In this document: in pieces, positions 6,908 through 15,019 of the stretch
Layout of the letters: every line of letters starts with the position of its first letter
Numbering within the stretch: position 1 is the first letter of the stretch
Source: an uncultured Dorea sp.
GTDB lineage: Bacteria; Bacillota; Clostridia; Lachnospirales; Lachnospiraceae
Length of the DNA: 25,872 nt
Direction of reading: 5' to 3'
NCBI GenBank assembly: GCA_910586965.1
Contig: CAJUMF010000043.1
Coordinates: 1-25,872 of the forward strand
The notes under the pieces: generated by a model
Databases searched by the model: none
Seen by the model: the letters and a program-made list of their open reading frames with translations, nothing else
Told to the model about the DNA's origin: nothing
Made by a program: the position numbers and the translations under genes

Positions 6908-7303
6908 TCACAAATCCAGATAAGAATCATTATCCCTGTAATAATTCAGCGAATCAATAAATTCTTTCATCGACGGATTCAGCTTTTGGTCAAAAGCGCC
7001 CGATATCACAGACTCGAAATTCTCACCCGAATATAAAAATACCAGCCCTTCCCTGACAACAAATTCCGGGAATATCTCTTCATCCTCGTCCGTAATCTCA
7101 GGATAATCCTCCAGATAGCAGACCAGGTCTTCAGAAATCTTATCCTCAAACTTCCGCGTATACAGCTCAAGATCAAATATCCCCGTATCCGGGCATAAAT
7201 GCTTTCCGTTGATATCCGGCTCATTCACCACCCAGTAATCCTTTGTCACAATCTCAATCAGCTCGCTGATTTTATACGGCTTTCTAATCTCAACCTTGCT
7301 CAT
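6908..7303 (-). CDS. Small acidic protein of unknown function (possible DUF7716-like)
   Basis: A soluble 131-residue protein with many Asp and Glu and no membrane segment or signal peptide. The end, SLNYYRDNDSYLDL, recalls the NYYYDNDAF ending of small DUF7716-type proteins as I remember them. That link is tentative. Small acidic proteins of this size are often immunity proteins, but no toxin gene is next to it. The start at 7303 (MSKVEIRK) was chosen because AGAGGCGG lies about 9 nt upstream; an ATG at 7312 would leave no spacing. It lies 59 bp downstream of the Rpn-type nuclease on the same strand and may be co-transcribed with it. Confidence 0.6.
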   Translation of the reverse strand: MSKVEIRKPYKISELIEIVTKDYWVVNEPDINGKHLCPDTGIFDLELYTRKFEDKISEDLVCYLEDYPEITDEDEEIFPEFVVREGLVFLYSGENFESVISGAFDQKLNPSMKEFIDSLNYYRDNDSYLDL

Positions 7304-7362
7304 TTTTATCATCCGCCTCTTTTTCTATATTATATTTCCGGTCAAAGATGTCTATAAATTCT

Positions 7363-8184
7363 TTATACGTTTTGCTCTGCTTTCAGTTGATTTACTTCTT
7401 CAAGGGAAAGCCCTGAAATATTCGCAATTTCTTCCAAAGCATACTTTCCGGCTATCAACATACGAACAGCAACCTCCTTCAAAGATTCATTTCTCATATC
7501 TTCCATAATCCGACACATCTCACTCACTCCCTTCGGATTTTCTTTCAAATACCTTGTTCGTTCTGCCATCAATTCAAAATTCATATCATCTGCACTGGTG
7601 CAATTAAAATCATGCATAAGCTTTCCAAGATTGGATTCGCCCCGGTATTCCCCATTCACATACAGGATATGTTCCCCATCTTCAAAGGATTTACCCGTAG
7701 CAAGATTGATTCTTTCAATCGGATAGACAGGCTCACCCTTGCCATAGAAATCTTTCTCGATAATGAAAATCGTATAAGTGTCCGGCAGTTCTTTAAATTC
7801 CTGCCCGGAATGGAGATTTTCTATATCCATCACGCTGGAATGGTATCTTGCCCTGTGTGGGTCTGCGCCTTTTTCTTGCCTTTGGATTTCCAGATCATAT
7901 CTTTTCCCGGCAGAATCTGTTCCGTATGCGTCCAGACAGATAGAGCGTGCCCCGGTCAGTCTTTTCATGTCCTTTTGCGTTTCACAGTCAGTGATGAGCA
8001 AATCCGGCTTACCAGTAATAATGCGTAACACAAATTCTGCCAGTGGAATGTTATCTTTAAACAGGCAGCGCATAAAATCGTCGTCGATAGGCCGCAGGTT
8101 TCGCAGACGCTGTAAATCTTTCTGATGCTGTTTGGCCGCTGTCAATATCCCCACCTGCCTTTCCTCTCGTTTTCGTATCTCCAT
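7363..8184 (-). CDS. Rpn-family recombination-promoting nuclease / PD-(D/E)XK transposase-like protein
   Basis: A 273-residue protein. It opens with the family-typical DDDFMRCLFKDN and has a PD-(D/E)XK core in which DAYGTDSAGKRYDLEIQRQE supplies the metal-binding aspartate and the E-x-Q in place of E-x-K. Next come RARYHSSVMD, the FIIEKDFYGKGEPVYPIER segment and C-terminal helices ending in a small HTH-like EEIANISGLSLEEVNQLK. E. coli RpnA is known to be a DNA endonuclease that raises RecA-independent recombination. Members are often multicopy but lack the inverted repeats of insertion sequences, and I see none here. The start has AGGAGG 10 nt upstream. It is one of only three reading frames in the 5.6-8.6 kb region that look undamaged. 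Confidence 0.85.
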   Translation of the reverse strand: MEIRKREERQVGILTAAKQHQKDLQRLRNLRPIDDDFMRCLFKDNIPLAEFVLRIITGKPDLLITDCETQKDMKRLTGARSICLDAYGTDSAGKRYDLEIQRQEKGADPHRARYHSSVMDIENLHSGQEFKELPDTYTIFIIEKDFYGKGEPVYPIERINLATGKSFEDGEHILYVNGEYRGESNLGKLMHDFNCTSADDMNFELMAERTRYLKENPKGVSEMCRIMEDMRNESLKEVAVRMLIAGKYALEEIANISGLSLEEVNQLKAEQNV

Positions 8185-8218
8185 ACTACCATAACCCTCC
8201 TGATTTTACAAGCCGGTC

Positions 8219-8610
8219 TCAGCCACAGAATCCGAACAGCCGAACAAACTTCTGCCACAAGGTTTTCGATTCCGGTTCTTTTGGCTCCGTCTTCTCCCCC
8301 TCTATGGAAGAAAGGATTTCGTCAACCTTATCCTGTAATTTTGTATCCATTTGTGCAGTTTCGGAATTTAACTTTCCTGTACCGTCATTTAGCTCTTTCG
8401 CCCCGTCGCAAAGAGAGACTACCCTGTCATACAGCTCGGCGGAGCCAGCCGTAAGCCTCCCCTCGACCTCACCGTCTGTTCCTGCCATAATATAGATGAC
8501 TTCTTCCTTTGAAGAACTGTCATCGGCGGCCAGGACAGGGATAATGGTTCAAAAATCCCAGGGAGCAGTATAAGGAACAGCTTGTAGAGTACCTCTCTGT
8601 TATTTTTCGC
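8219..8610 (-). pseudogene. Secreted coiled-coil protein (YhgE/Pip-like tail), internally deleted and frameshifted
   Basis: The last 89 codons form a heptad-type coiled coil with repeats of the L-x-D-G-A-K-E-L-x-D-G-T kind, then DKVDEILSSIEGE and a short hydrophobic end WQKFVRLFGF. That is the C-terminal pattern of the YhgE/Pip-like surface proteins. The frame runs upstream as TIIPVLAADDSSSKEEVIYI, which looks like the end of a signal peptide and a mature N-terminus. The hydrophobic start of the signal, YKLFLILLPGI, is in another frame further up, after a ribosome-site-like GAGAGGAG. Full-length members have several hundred residues between these ends. I infer at least one frameshift and a large internal deletion. 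Confidence 0.6.
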
Positions 8611-8713
8611 TCCTCTCTGCCGGAGACTCTTAAAAACTCGCCGGGCAGCAAAGGTCTGCCGCATTGACTCGGAAATCCATGCGGCAATTCCTTATTTTCC
8701 ATACAGAAAATAT

Positions 8714-9910
8714 CTACCCCAGTTCACTTCTCCGATACCCCGCATACATCACCGGCATCATCAAAAGCGCCAGCAACAGATACACCGGTATCAGTATCTC
8801 ATACACGCCATGCCCCTTCCCGCCGATGGTATAAATCAGGTTATCCCGCAAAAATGTACTGATTCTGAGCAGCATATCCGGGAACAGGTTCATCGCTTTC
8901 GTAAGGAAGGGCACCCGCCCAAGAAACATAGGCGCACAGGACAGCGCGAAAGGAATGGTCACCGCCGCTACCGCTGAGCGGCTCTTTGCCGAGACAAGCA
9001 CCGCAAAAAACAGAATACACAAGTGGGCGACATACCCGCCGAACATGGTAAGCAGCCACTTTTCGGCAAACGTGATGTTATACATGCACATCCAGTTGAG
9101 CGAGTCCGTCTGGATCATAATCCCCGCCCCCTGGGCGCCCAGCATCCCAAGCACCAGTCCGGTAAAAAGGAGCATGGCTGCCCAGTAAACCGCTGTGACC
9201 ACCGCAAAGCACGCCTCCACCTTCGCAAGGACGCCCCGGTTCCTCCCGTAATTGGCAGAGAAAAACACCGAATCCGCCCCAAGCTGGAACTCGCAGGAAA
9301 ACACGCCGGACACCAAAAATCCGATGATGACGATGGAAATGATCATCAGCGTCGGCAGATACTGGGAGTCAAGGACAGCCTTCCACCCGTCCGCATAGCC
9401 ATAGTAAAGAGGCGCCTCAAACTCCCCATACCGGCGCAGGAGCACCTCCTTCTCCTCCTTTGAATACCCCTGCCCGGCAAACTCCTCCTTCAAAAGCGAA
9501 ACCCTCTTCTCATAAAGGGTCGCCGCCGTCTCCGGGGAAATGCTGTCGCACAGGTAATAGTCATAATTTCCCCGGCCGACCATCCCGGAGTTGATCCACT
9601 CCCTGAGGTCGCTGAGCCCCTGGTACTTTACCAGCGCCCCGTCCGCCGTATCCGCCTCGTCATGGGCCTTTTTGTTCTCCTCCACCACCTTCTTAAGCAC
9701 ATCCTCCGTCACATACCCCTTCCACTTATTCTTCTCACGCCTTAACCTTCCGGCGGCAAATATGCCGGATACGCTCGAACCGTCCTCCTTATAATATTTC
9801 ACATCCCGGGCAGCCAAAAGGCTCCCCGCAATGACAATCACAAGCAGCAGCAAGACCGCCCCCTGGTTCATCCGTTTCGACCATATCTTTTTCAACTCAA
9901 ACCGCAACAT
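8714..9910 (-). CDS. ABC-2-type transporter permease
   Basis: A 398-residue membrane subunit. One helix lies near residues 16-34 (GAVLLLLVIVIAGSLLAA), followed by a roughly 170-residue charged extracytoplasmic domain, then five hydrophobic segments from LMIISIVIIGFLVSGVF to the C-terminal LLLALLMMPVMYAGY. That layout fits ABC-2 exporters and not nutrient importers. The start at 9910 (MLRFELKKIW, with GGGGGAAG upstream) overlaps the ATPase 3' end by 14 nt, so the two are translationally coupled. It is last in the operon with the sigma factor, membrane regulator and ATPase. The cargo is unknown; peptides or drugs are usual for the type. Confidence 0.88.
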   Translation of the reverse strand: MLRFELKKIWSKRMNQGAVLLLLVIVIAGSLLAARDVKYYKEDGSSVSGIFAAGRLRREKNKWKGYVTEDVLKKVVEENKKAHDEADTADGALVKYQGLSDLREWINSGMVGRGNYDYYLCDSISPETAATLYEKRVSLLKEEFAGQGYSKEEKEVLLRRYGEFEAPLYYGYADGWKAVLDSQYLPTLMIISIVIIGFLVSGVFSCEFQLGADSVFFSANYGRNRGVLAKVEACFAVVTAVYWAAMLLFTGLVLGMLGAQGAGIMIQTDSLNWMCMYNITFAEKWLLTMFGGYVAHLCILFFAVLVSAKSRSAVAAVTIPFALSCAPMFLGRVPFLTKAMNLFPDMLLRISTFLRDNLIYTIGGKGHGVYEILIPVYLLLALLMMPVMYAGYRRSELG

Positions 9911-10784
9911 TTTCTTCCCCCGCTTTCTCCCCAAAATAATATAAAAATACATCCTCCAAGTTCGCATCTACCAGCACCGCATCCCGCGCCGGCCTCTTCC
10001 CCGCGATAATCCGGAGTTCCACCCCGTCATGCTCCGTCTTAAGGTTCGACACCTTGTACTTTTTCATAAACGCGGACACCTCATTTTTCCGGGCAAATAC
10101 GCTCCACACCCCTTCTTCCATGGAGTCGATAAGCTCCGATGCCTCCCCCTTAAGGACAATCCGCCCGCCTTTCATCAAAAGTATCTGGTTGGCGATATAC
10201 TCCACATCCGACACGATATGGGTGGACAAAAGCACCAGCCGCTCTTCTGCCAGCTCGCTGATGAGGTTGCGGAAACGGATGCGCTCATTGGGGTCAAGCC
10301 CCGCTGTCGGCTCGTCAAGCACTAAAATCTTCGGGTTATTTAGCATCGCCTGGGCAATCCCCGCCCGCCGTTTCATCCCCCCAGACAAGGCTCTCATCTT
10401 TTTCTTCGCCGCTTTTGCAAGCCCCGTCTTCTCAATCAGCTCCCGCGCCCGCCGTTTCGCCACCACCGGGCGCAGCCCTTTGAGCGCCGCAATATAAAGC
10501 AGATAATCCTGCACCGAAAACTCCGGGTAAAACCCAAAATCCTGGGGGAGATACCCCAAAATCTTCCGGTACTCCCCGTCCATCTCCCTAATCTCCCGCC
10601 CGTTGCACCGAATCTCCCCATCCGTAGGGGTAAGGAGGGTGCAGAGCATCTTCATAAACGTCGTCTTTCCCGCGCCGTTGACCCCCAAAAGCCCGTACAC
10701 TCCATTTTCCATCGTAAGGTTCAGATGGTCTACCGCCGTAAACCCGCCGAACTCCTTCGTAAGATTATTTATCCTCAGTTCCAT
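9897..10784 (-). CDS. ABC-2-type transporter ATP-binding protein
   Basis: A 295-residue ATPase with Walker A GVNGAGKTT, Q-loop in LGYLPQDFG, signature LSGGMKRR, Walker B ILVLDEPTAGLDP and switch histidine in LLSTHIVSD. A C-terminal extension of about 80 residues after the ATPase core is usual in drug and peptide exporters of the CcmA/BcrA kind. The ATG at 10784 (MELRINN) is chosen because GGAGG lies 9 nt upstream; an in-frame TTG three codons earlier has no such site. It pairs with the permease that overlaps its end. Confidence 0.93.
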   Translation of the reverse strand: MELRINNLTKEFGGFTAVDHLNLTMENGVYGLLGVNGAGKTTFMKMLCTLLTPTDGEIRCNGREIREMDGEYRKILGYLPQDFGFYPEFSVQDYLLYIAALKGLRPVVAKRRARELIEKTGLAKAAKKKMRALSGGMKRRAGIAQAMLNNPKILVLDEPTAGLDPNERIRFRNLISELAEERLVLLSTHIVSDVEYIANQILLMKGGRIVLKGEASELIDSMEEGVWSVFARKNEVSAFMKKYKVSNLKTEHDGVELRIIAGKRPARDAVLVDANLEDVFLYYFGEKAGEENVAV

Positions 10785-10816
10785 GAATATCAACCTCCGA
10801 TTCTCTTCCCCGCTTT

Positions 10817-11593
10817 TTATCCAATCTCATTTCCATCCATCTGCGCCCCGTCTCCGACTTCCAGACACTGCCCGCAGAACTTCACCGCCCGGTAAGCGCA
10901 CACTGCCGTCACCGCTGCCGCCGCTGCAAAACAGCACACCCATACCGGCAGCAGCGCCGCCCGGTAAACCTGCTCATTCATCGTAACCAGCCACCACACC
11001 CCGCTCCACACAAGGCAGAAAATCACCGACACGGTCTCATTCATCGCATATTTACTGCACAACGTCCCAAAGCAGATGCACGCCGTCACCGTCATAGGGA
11101 ACAAAAACTGCACCAAAAGCTCACTCGCCGTAAAATGGAACCGCCCCTTAAGCCCCAGGCAGAACGCCGCCGCCAAAAACACATCCGCCGCCCCAAACAA
11201 CAGCATCCGCGCCGCATAAATCTGGCGCAGCGAATAATAAGCCGCCGTCTCCACCTCCAGGCTCAGATGCGTCCTGTTCCTCCACATCTCCGGAATAATG
11301 AGCACCACAAACAACACGCCCGCCACCCCCACGCTCCGGCGCATATAATACTCCTCCTGCATATTCCCAAGAAGGAGCCCCGCCGTCATAAGCAAAAGGC
11401 ACTGGTACACCCACCACCGTTTCTTAAGCACAAGAAACTGCGTCCTCAAAAACTCCGCGTAAGACAGCATCCGCTCCTGCTCCCTCTGAAAGAACGCCTC
11501 CCCGGACAGCCGCACCGTCTGCGCGATTCTTTCTTCCCTCGGCACCGCCTTTATACTCTCTCTATACTCCTTAAGCATTTTTTCCAAGTCCAT
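10817..11593 (-). CDS. Membrane protein, probable regulator paired with the ECF sigma factor
   Basis: A 258-residue protein with a charged cytoplasmic N-terminus of about 60 residues (MDLEKMLKEYRESIKAVPRE) and six predicted membrane helices, ending in a short acidic tail. It lies between an ECF sigma factor and an ABC transporter on the same strand. Proteins of this layout occupy that position in many Lachnospiraceae operons and probably act as membrane-bound anti-sigma partners, but I see no zinc-binding HXXXCXXC anti-sigma motif. The anti-sigma role is therefore inferred from context alone. Confidence 0.7.
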   Translation of the reverse strand: MDLEKMLKEYRESIKAVPREERIAQTVRLSGEAFFQREQERMLSYAEFLRTQFLVLKKRWWVYQCLLLMTAGLLLGNMQEEYYMRRSVGVAGVLFVVLIIPEMWRNRTHLSLEVETAAYYSLRQIYAARMLLFGAADVFLAAAFCLGLKGRFHFTASELLVQFLFPMTVTACICFGTLCSKYAMNETVSVIFCLVWSGVWWLVTMNEQVYRAALLPVWVCCFAAAAAVTAVCAYRAVKFCGQCLEVGDGAQMDGNEIG

Positions 11594-11672
11594 ATAACCC
11601 CTCCATTCTTAAAAGACCAATCCGCCTGCATCTTCCATACCCGCACTCTCCGCAAAATGCTCCTGCCGCGCT

Positions 11673-12191
11673 TTACTCCAGAAAATGTCTAAGCCGCGCT
11701 TTCCCCTCCCGCAGCCGGTACTTCGCAAGGGGAACGCCGATGCCAAGCACACTTGCCGCCTCGGAAATCTTCATCCCCTGAAGACAGTGCAAGATGACCA
11801 TCTCCCGGAACTCCTCCGAAAGCTTAAGGAGCGCCTCTTCAAGCACCGCCCGCTCCACCGCCGCCCCCAGGGAATCCGGCGCAGGGGAGGCATTCGATTC
11901 CAGCTCCTCCCGCTCCATAGGCACATCCCTTTTCTTCTTATAGAAATCCCGGCACAGATTCCCGGCAACCGTGTAGAGGAAATTCTTCGCCTTCCCCACA
12001 TGTCGGTATTCCGAAAGATTTGCAAAAAACTTAAGAAACGTCTCCTGGGTCAGGTCTTCCGCGCTCAGCGCATCAAAACAGTGGAACCGGCAATACTTCA
12101 ATATCTCGCCGTAATACTTCCGGACGAACGTATCAAAAGCATCGTCATCCCCCTGTTTCATCCTTCTGACCAAAAGAAAATCCGCATCCAA
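11673..12191 (-). CDS. ECF-type RNA polymerase sigma factor (TTG start)
   Basis: A 172-residue sigma factor. Region 2 is seen in DAFDTFVRKYYGEILKYC and AEDLTQETFLKFF, which contacts core polymerase and the -10 element. Region 4 is EEFREMVILHCLQGMKISEA followed by ASVLGIGVPLAKYRLREG, which reads the -35. The usual F(R/K)xxVxLxxxxGxSxxEIAxxLGIS motif is kept. I place the start at a TTG because GAGAGGAGG sits 6 nt before it and the protein then begins (M)DADFLLVRRMKQGD, as expected. The frame is open for another 80 codons upstream, but those do not look like protein. It is first in the operon with the membrane regulator and ABC exporter. Confidence 0.88.
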   Translation of the reverse strand: MDADFLLVRRMKQGDDDAFDTFVRKYYGEILKYCRFHCFDALSAEDLTQETFLKFFANLSEYRHVGKAKNFLYTVAGNLCRDFYKKKRDVPMEREELESNASPAPDSLGAAVERAVLEEALLKLSEEFREMVILHCLQGMKISEAASVLGIGVPLAKYRLREGKARLRHFLE

Positions 12192-12397
12192 GCAATCCCT
12201 CCTCTCCCGGCAACAGCCGATTTTTCTATCATAAAAATTTACCCGCGGTGAACATGCACGTTCTAATATGTGTAACGAATCAAGAGAAGAAAAAGACAGG
12301 AAAATTTTATTTATCCTGAATTTCTCCATAAAATCCCATCCGCCGCCCCAAAAATATGATACAATATCCTTATATTCACGAAAGGAGAAATTTACAT

Positions 12398-13474
12398 ATG
12401 AACAATGAAAGAATCGCCCGCGTACTGGCAAAGATGGAGGAAAAAGGACTTACGCAGCTTATCGTATCCGACCCGTTGAGCATCCGGTTCCTCACCGGAA
12501 TCATGGTAAACCCGGGAGAGCGTCTCTACGCCCTGATCCTCAAATCAAACGGTGAGCATGTGATGCTCCTCAATTACCTTTACTTCGTATCCGACACCGG
12601 ATTTAAAGAGGTATGGTTCAGCGACATGGAAGACCAGATTTCCATCATCGCAGACCAGATTGATACGACAAAGACACTGGGCATCGACAAGACATGGCCG
12701 GCGCGTTTCCTCATTCCACTTCAGGAGAAATGCCCGGAGCTTAAGACCGTCTGGGGTTCTGACTGCGTGGACGGCGTGCGCGCGGTGAAAAATGAAGAAG
12801 AAATCAAGATTATGAAAGAGGCGTCTGCCATCAATGACCGGGTGATGGAAATGGTCAAAGATTACATCAAGGAAGGCATGACAGAAAAGCAGGTTGCCGA
12901 CTTTATCGACAACGAATACTTAAAAGCCGGTGCAAGCGGAACAAGCTTTGACACCATCGTATGTTTCGGCCCCAATGCCGCTGACCAGCATCATGAGCCA
13001 AGCGATACGCGTACCCTCAAGGCGGGGGAATGCATCCTCATTGACATGGGTTGCGTATGGAAAGGGTATTGCTCAGACATGACAAGAACCTTCTACTGCA
13101 AGGAGGCGTCCACCGAAGAGCAGGAGATTCACGACATCGTCCGCGAGGCAGTGCTGCGCGCCGAGTCTGTGATAAAGCCAGGCGTCCGTTTCTGCGATAT
13201 CGACGCACAGGCAAGAGATTACATTGATGAAAAAGGCTACAGCGAATACTGGAAAATCCGTCTCGGCCACTTCATCGGCCAGGAAGACCACGAGTACGGC
13301 GACGTCTCCCCAATCAACAAAAACGTAGCGGAACCCGGCATGATTTTCTCCATCGAACCTGGTATCTACATCGAAGGAAAATACGGCGTCCGCATCGAAG
13401 ACCTCGTCCTTGTGACAGAGGACGGCCACGAACTTCTCAATGCAGTTGAAAAGAAATGGCAGATTATCGGCTGA
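12398..13474 (+). CDS. M24-family Xaa-Pro peptidase (aminopeptidase P / prolidase type)
   Basis: A 358-residue pita-bread metallopeptidase that cleaves peptides with proline in the second position. The N-terminal creatinase-like domain (to about residue 125) includes SIRFLTGIMVNPGERLYALI. The catalytic domain has all five metal ligands: D216 and D227 in LIDMGCVWKGYCSDMTR, H291 in GHFIGQEDHEYG, E320 in FSIEPGIYIEG and E334 in GVRIED. The ATG at 12398 follows AAAGGAG by 10 nt. It is monocistronic, divergent from the sigma-factor operon and convergent with the methyltransferase; it is followed by a strong hairpin. It probably recycles proline peptides in the cytoplasm. Confidence 0.92.
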   Translation: MNNERIARVLAKMEEKGLTQLIVSDPLSIRFLTGIMVNPGERLYALILKSNGEHVMLLNYLYFVSDTGFKEVWFSDMEDQISIIADQIDTTKTLGIDKTWPARFLIPLQEKCPELKTVWGSDCVDGVRAVKNEEEIKIMKEASAINDRVMEMVKDYIKEGMTEKQVADFIDNEYLKAGASGTSFDTIVCFGPNAADQHHEPSDTRTLKAGECILIDMGCVWKGYCSDMTRTFYCKEASTEEQEIHDIVREAVLRAESVIKPGVRFCDIDAQARDYIDEKGYSEYWKIRLGHFIGQEDHEYGDVSPINKNVAEPGMIFSIEPGIYIEGKYGVRIEDLVLVTEDGHELLNAVEKKWQIIG

Positions 13475-13492
13475 TAAGCCTTTTTTAAAAAC

Positions 13493-13529
13493 AAGCCTGA
13501 ATCCGTAAAAATGTCACGGATTCAGGCTT
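13493..13529 (-). terminator. Intrinsic terminator of the restriction-modification operon
   Basis: A perfect 14-bp stem, AAGCCTGAATCCGT at 13493-13506 and its complement at 13516-13529, has a 9-nt loop. On the minus strand it is followed by GTTTTT and lies ten bases after the methyltransferase stop. The plus strand lacks a T run, but the stem may also slow transcription from the peptidase gene. Confidence 0.85.
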
Positions 13530-13538
13530 AAAAATGCA

Positions 13539-14924
13539 TTAATCTTCATCAAAGATCTTGCTCAGCGTCTTCTCCATATCTGCTACCAGATCAACTACCA
13601 ATGCATTACCCATCATAAACCGCCGTTTTCGCATCGGCATCTCTATAACTTGCCCTTTGACCAGGCAATACTTTGTATGATCTGTAGGAAATCCCTGTAT
13701 CCTTTCTGTCTCCGCAGCAGTAAGCAGTCTGACCTTTCCTGTCTTTTTATCTTTCACTATATGGGTTGTCCTGCTAAAATTTCCTTCTGATGTCAGCATT
13801 GTACGTGTTGGCTTATCCTCCTGATCGATCATAGAGATTGCTCCCTCAGAAAAAACATATTCATGACCATTCGCACTCTTACGGAGCAGTTTTTTAGCAC
13901 CTTTAATATATTGCCATGTCTGCCTGTCCTCTTTCGAAAGCCTTTCTTCCGTTTCATCGCTATGTGTGACCTTCGGATCCGTATAATATAATTTTTCCTC
14001 AGGAATAAAATACAGATCCTCCACTTCCCCGGTTTCCATAATATCGCCAAGTGTTAACTGATTTCCATCATAGTCAGGAACTGTTCTTAATGTATAGATC
14101 ACACCATCTTTCATGACTCCGGAATTTTCAAAAGAAAATGTAAAACTGTCAGATACTTCTCCTAGTTCTTCCGGCAATACTTTTGTAAGTATTTCCTTTG
14201 TATCTCCTTTGTTTACCGGAAAGGTTTCTGCAAAAAAACCCTCAGAGATCAAGACTCTTCTCATGCTTTCCTGCTTTTTCTCTTCCGCATCTCCTGTTTT
14301 ATAGCCAACACATTTCTTTATCTTATCTGCGTACTTGACAGTATCTTTATATGCAAAAATAAACACCCGGCGCCTTCTCTGCTGATACCCATATTCTGCT
14401 GCGTTTATGACCCTCCATTCTACCGTATATCCCTCATCCCGAAAGCACGCAAGGATTACTCCAAAATCTCTTCCCCGCTGCTTAGCCGGTGATTTTAGGA
14501 GCCGGTCTACGTTCTCAAGCAAGACAAACGGCGGCTTTTTTACCTCCAGAGTTTCACGGATCGACCACCATAAGACGCCTTTTTTCCCTTCTATGCCTTT
14601 TGATGTAGCCAGTGAAGATGCAACCGAATAATCTTGACAGGGAAAACCGCCCACTAATAGATTAAAGTCCGGAAGAGTTGTTTTGTCTACATCCTCTATA
14701 TTATGATTCGTCGTATCATTTCCATTCTTATCTAATCGTGTTCCAAAGTGATACACATAGCAATCATGGGCATACTGTGTATTTTTTTCTGCCGGCTCCC
14801 ACTGGCTGAACCAGACCGTATCCCACTTTTCCTTTTGATCAAAATCTTCTAGTGTCTTAACATGATTAAGCCCGCATCTGAACCCGCCTACGCCTGCAAA
14901 TAATTCACAAACTGTTTTTTTCAC
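13539..14924 (-). CDS. DNA (cytosine-5) methyltransferase, M.Sau3AI-like
   Basis: A 461-residue type II modification enzyme. Motif I is FAGVGGFR (9-16), motif IV with the catalytic cysteine C96 is GGFPCQDYS, motif VI is LLENVDRLL (135-143), motif VIII is QRRRRVFIF (182-190), and motifs IX-X are in ERIQGFP and MMGNALVVDLV. The stretch ENVDRLLKSPAKQRGRDF is the kind seen in GATC-methylating M.Sau3AI, and the two endonuclease genes upstream are of the Sau3AI family, so methylation of cytosine in GATC or a close relative is likely. The target-recognition region (about 200-390) cannot be decoded by eye. I prefer the GTG at 14924, with GAGGTG 7 nt upstream, over the ATG at 14939. Last gene of the operon, 95 bp after the second endonuclease gene. 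Confidence 0.9.
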   Translation of the reverse strand: MKKTVCELFAGVGGFRCGLNHVKTLEDFDQKEKWDTVWFSQWEPAEKNTQYAHDCYVYHFGTRLDKNGNDTTNHNIEDVDKTTLPDFNLLVGGFPCQDYSVASSLATSKGIEGKKGVLWWSIRETLEVKKPPFVLLENVDRLLKSPAKQRGRDFGVILACFRDEGYTVEWRVINAAEYGYQQRRRRVFIFAYKDTVKYADKIKKCVGYKTGDAEEKKQESMRRVLISEGFFAETFPVNKGDTKEILTKVLPEELGEVSDSFTFSFENSGVMKDGVIYTLRTVPDYDGNQLTLGDIMETGEVEDLYFIPEEKLYYTDPKVTHSDETEERLSKEDRQTWQYIKGAKKLLRKSANGHEYVFSEGAISMIDQEDKPTRTMLTSEGNFSRTTHIVKDKKTGKVRLLTAAETERIQGFPTDHTKYCLVKGQVIEMPMRKRRFMMGNALVVDLVADMEKTLSKIFDED

Positions 14925-14939
14925 TTTACAGCACCTCAT

Positions 14940-14984
14940 CTATTCTTCATCGACGAACAGTCGTTCTGCTATATGATAACTCAT
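14940..14984 (-). other. Possible 14-codon leader ORF before the methyltransferase
   Basis: In the gap between the second endonuclease and the methyltransferase, the frame MSYHIAERLFVDEE ends in TAG immediately before the alternative methyltransferase ATG. GTGAGG lies 3 nt before its ATG, which is tight. A short inverted repeat, GAACGACTGTTC, lies within it. It could tune methyltransferase translation or be chance. Confidence 0.2.
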
Positions 14985-15019
14985 TTTCCTCACTTTGTAA
15001 AGATCCTTTTGTATATTTT

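Noticed and set aside
11135..12251. Two long plus-strand open frames over the sigma factor and membrane regulator
   Set aside because: Arg/His/Pro-rich translations typical of antisense to GC-rich genes; the minus strand encodes recognisable proteins.
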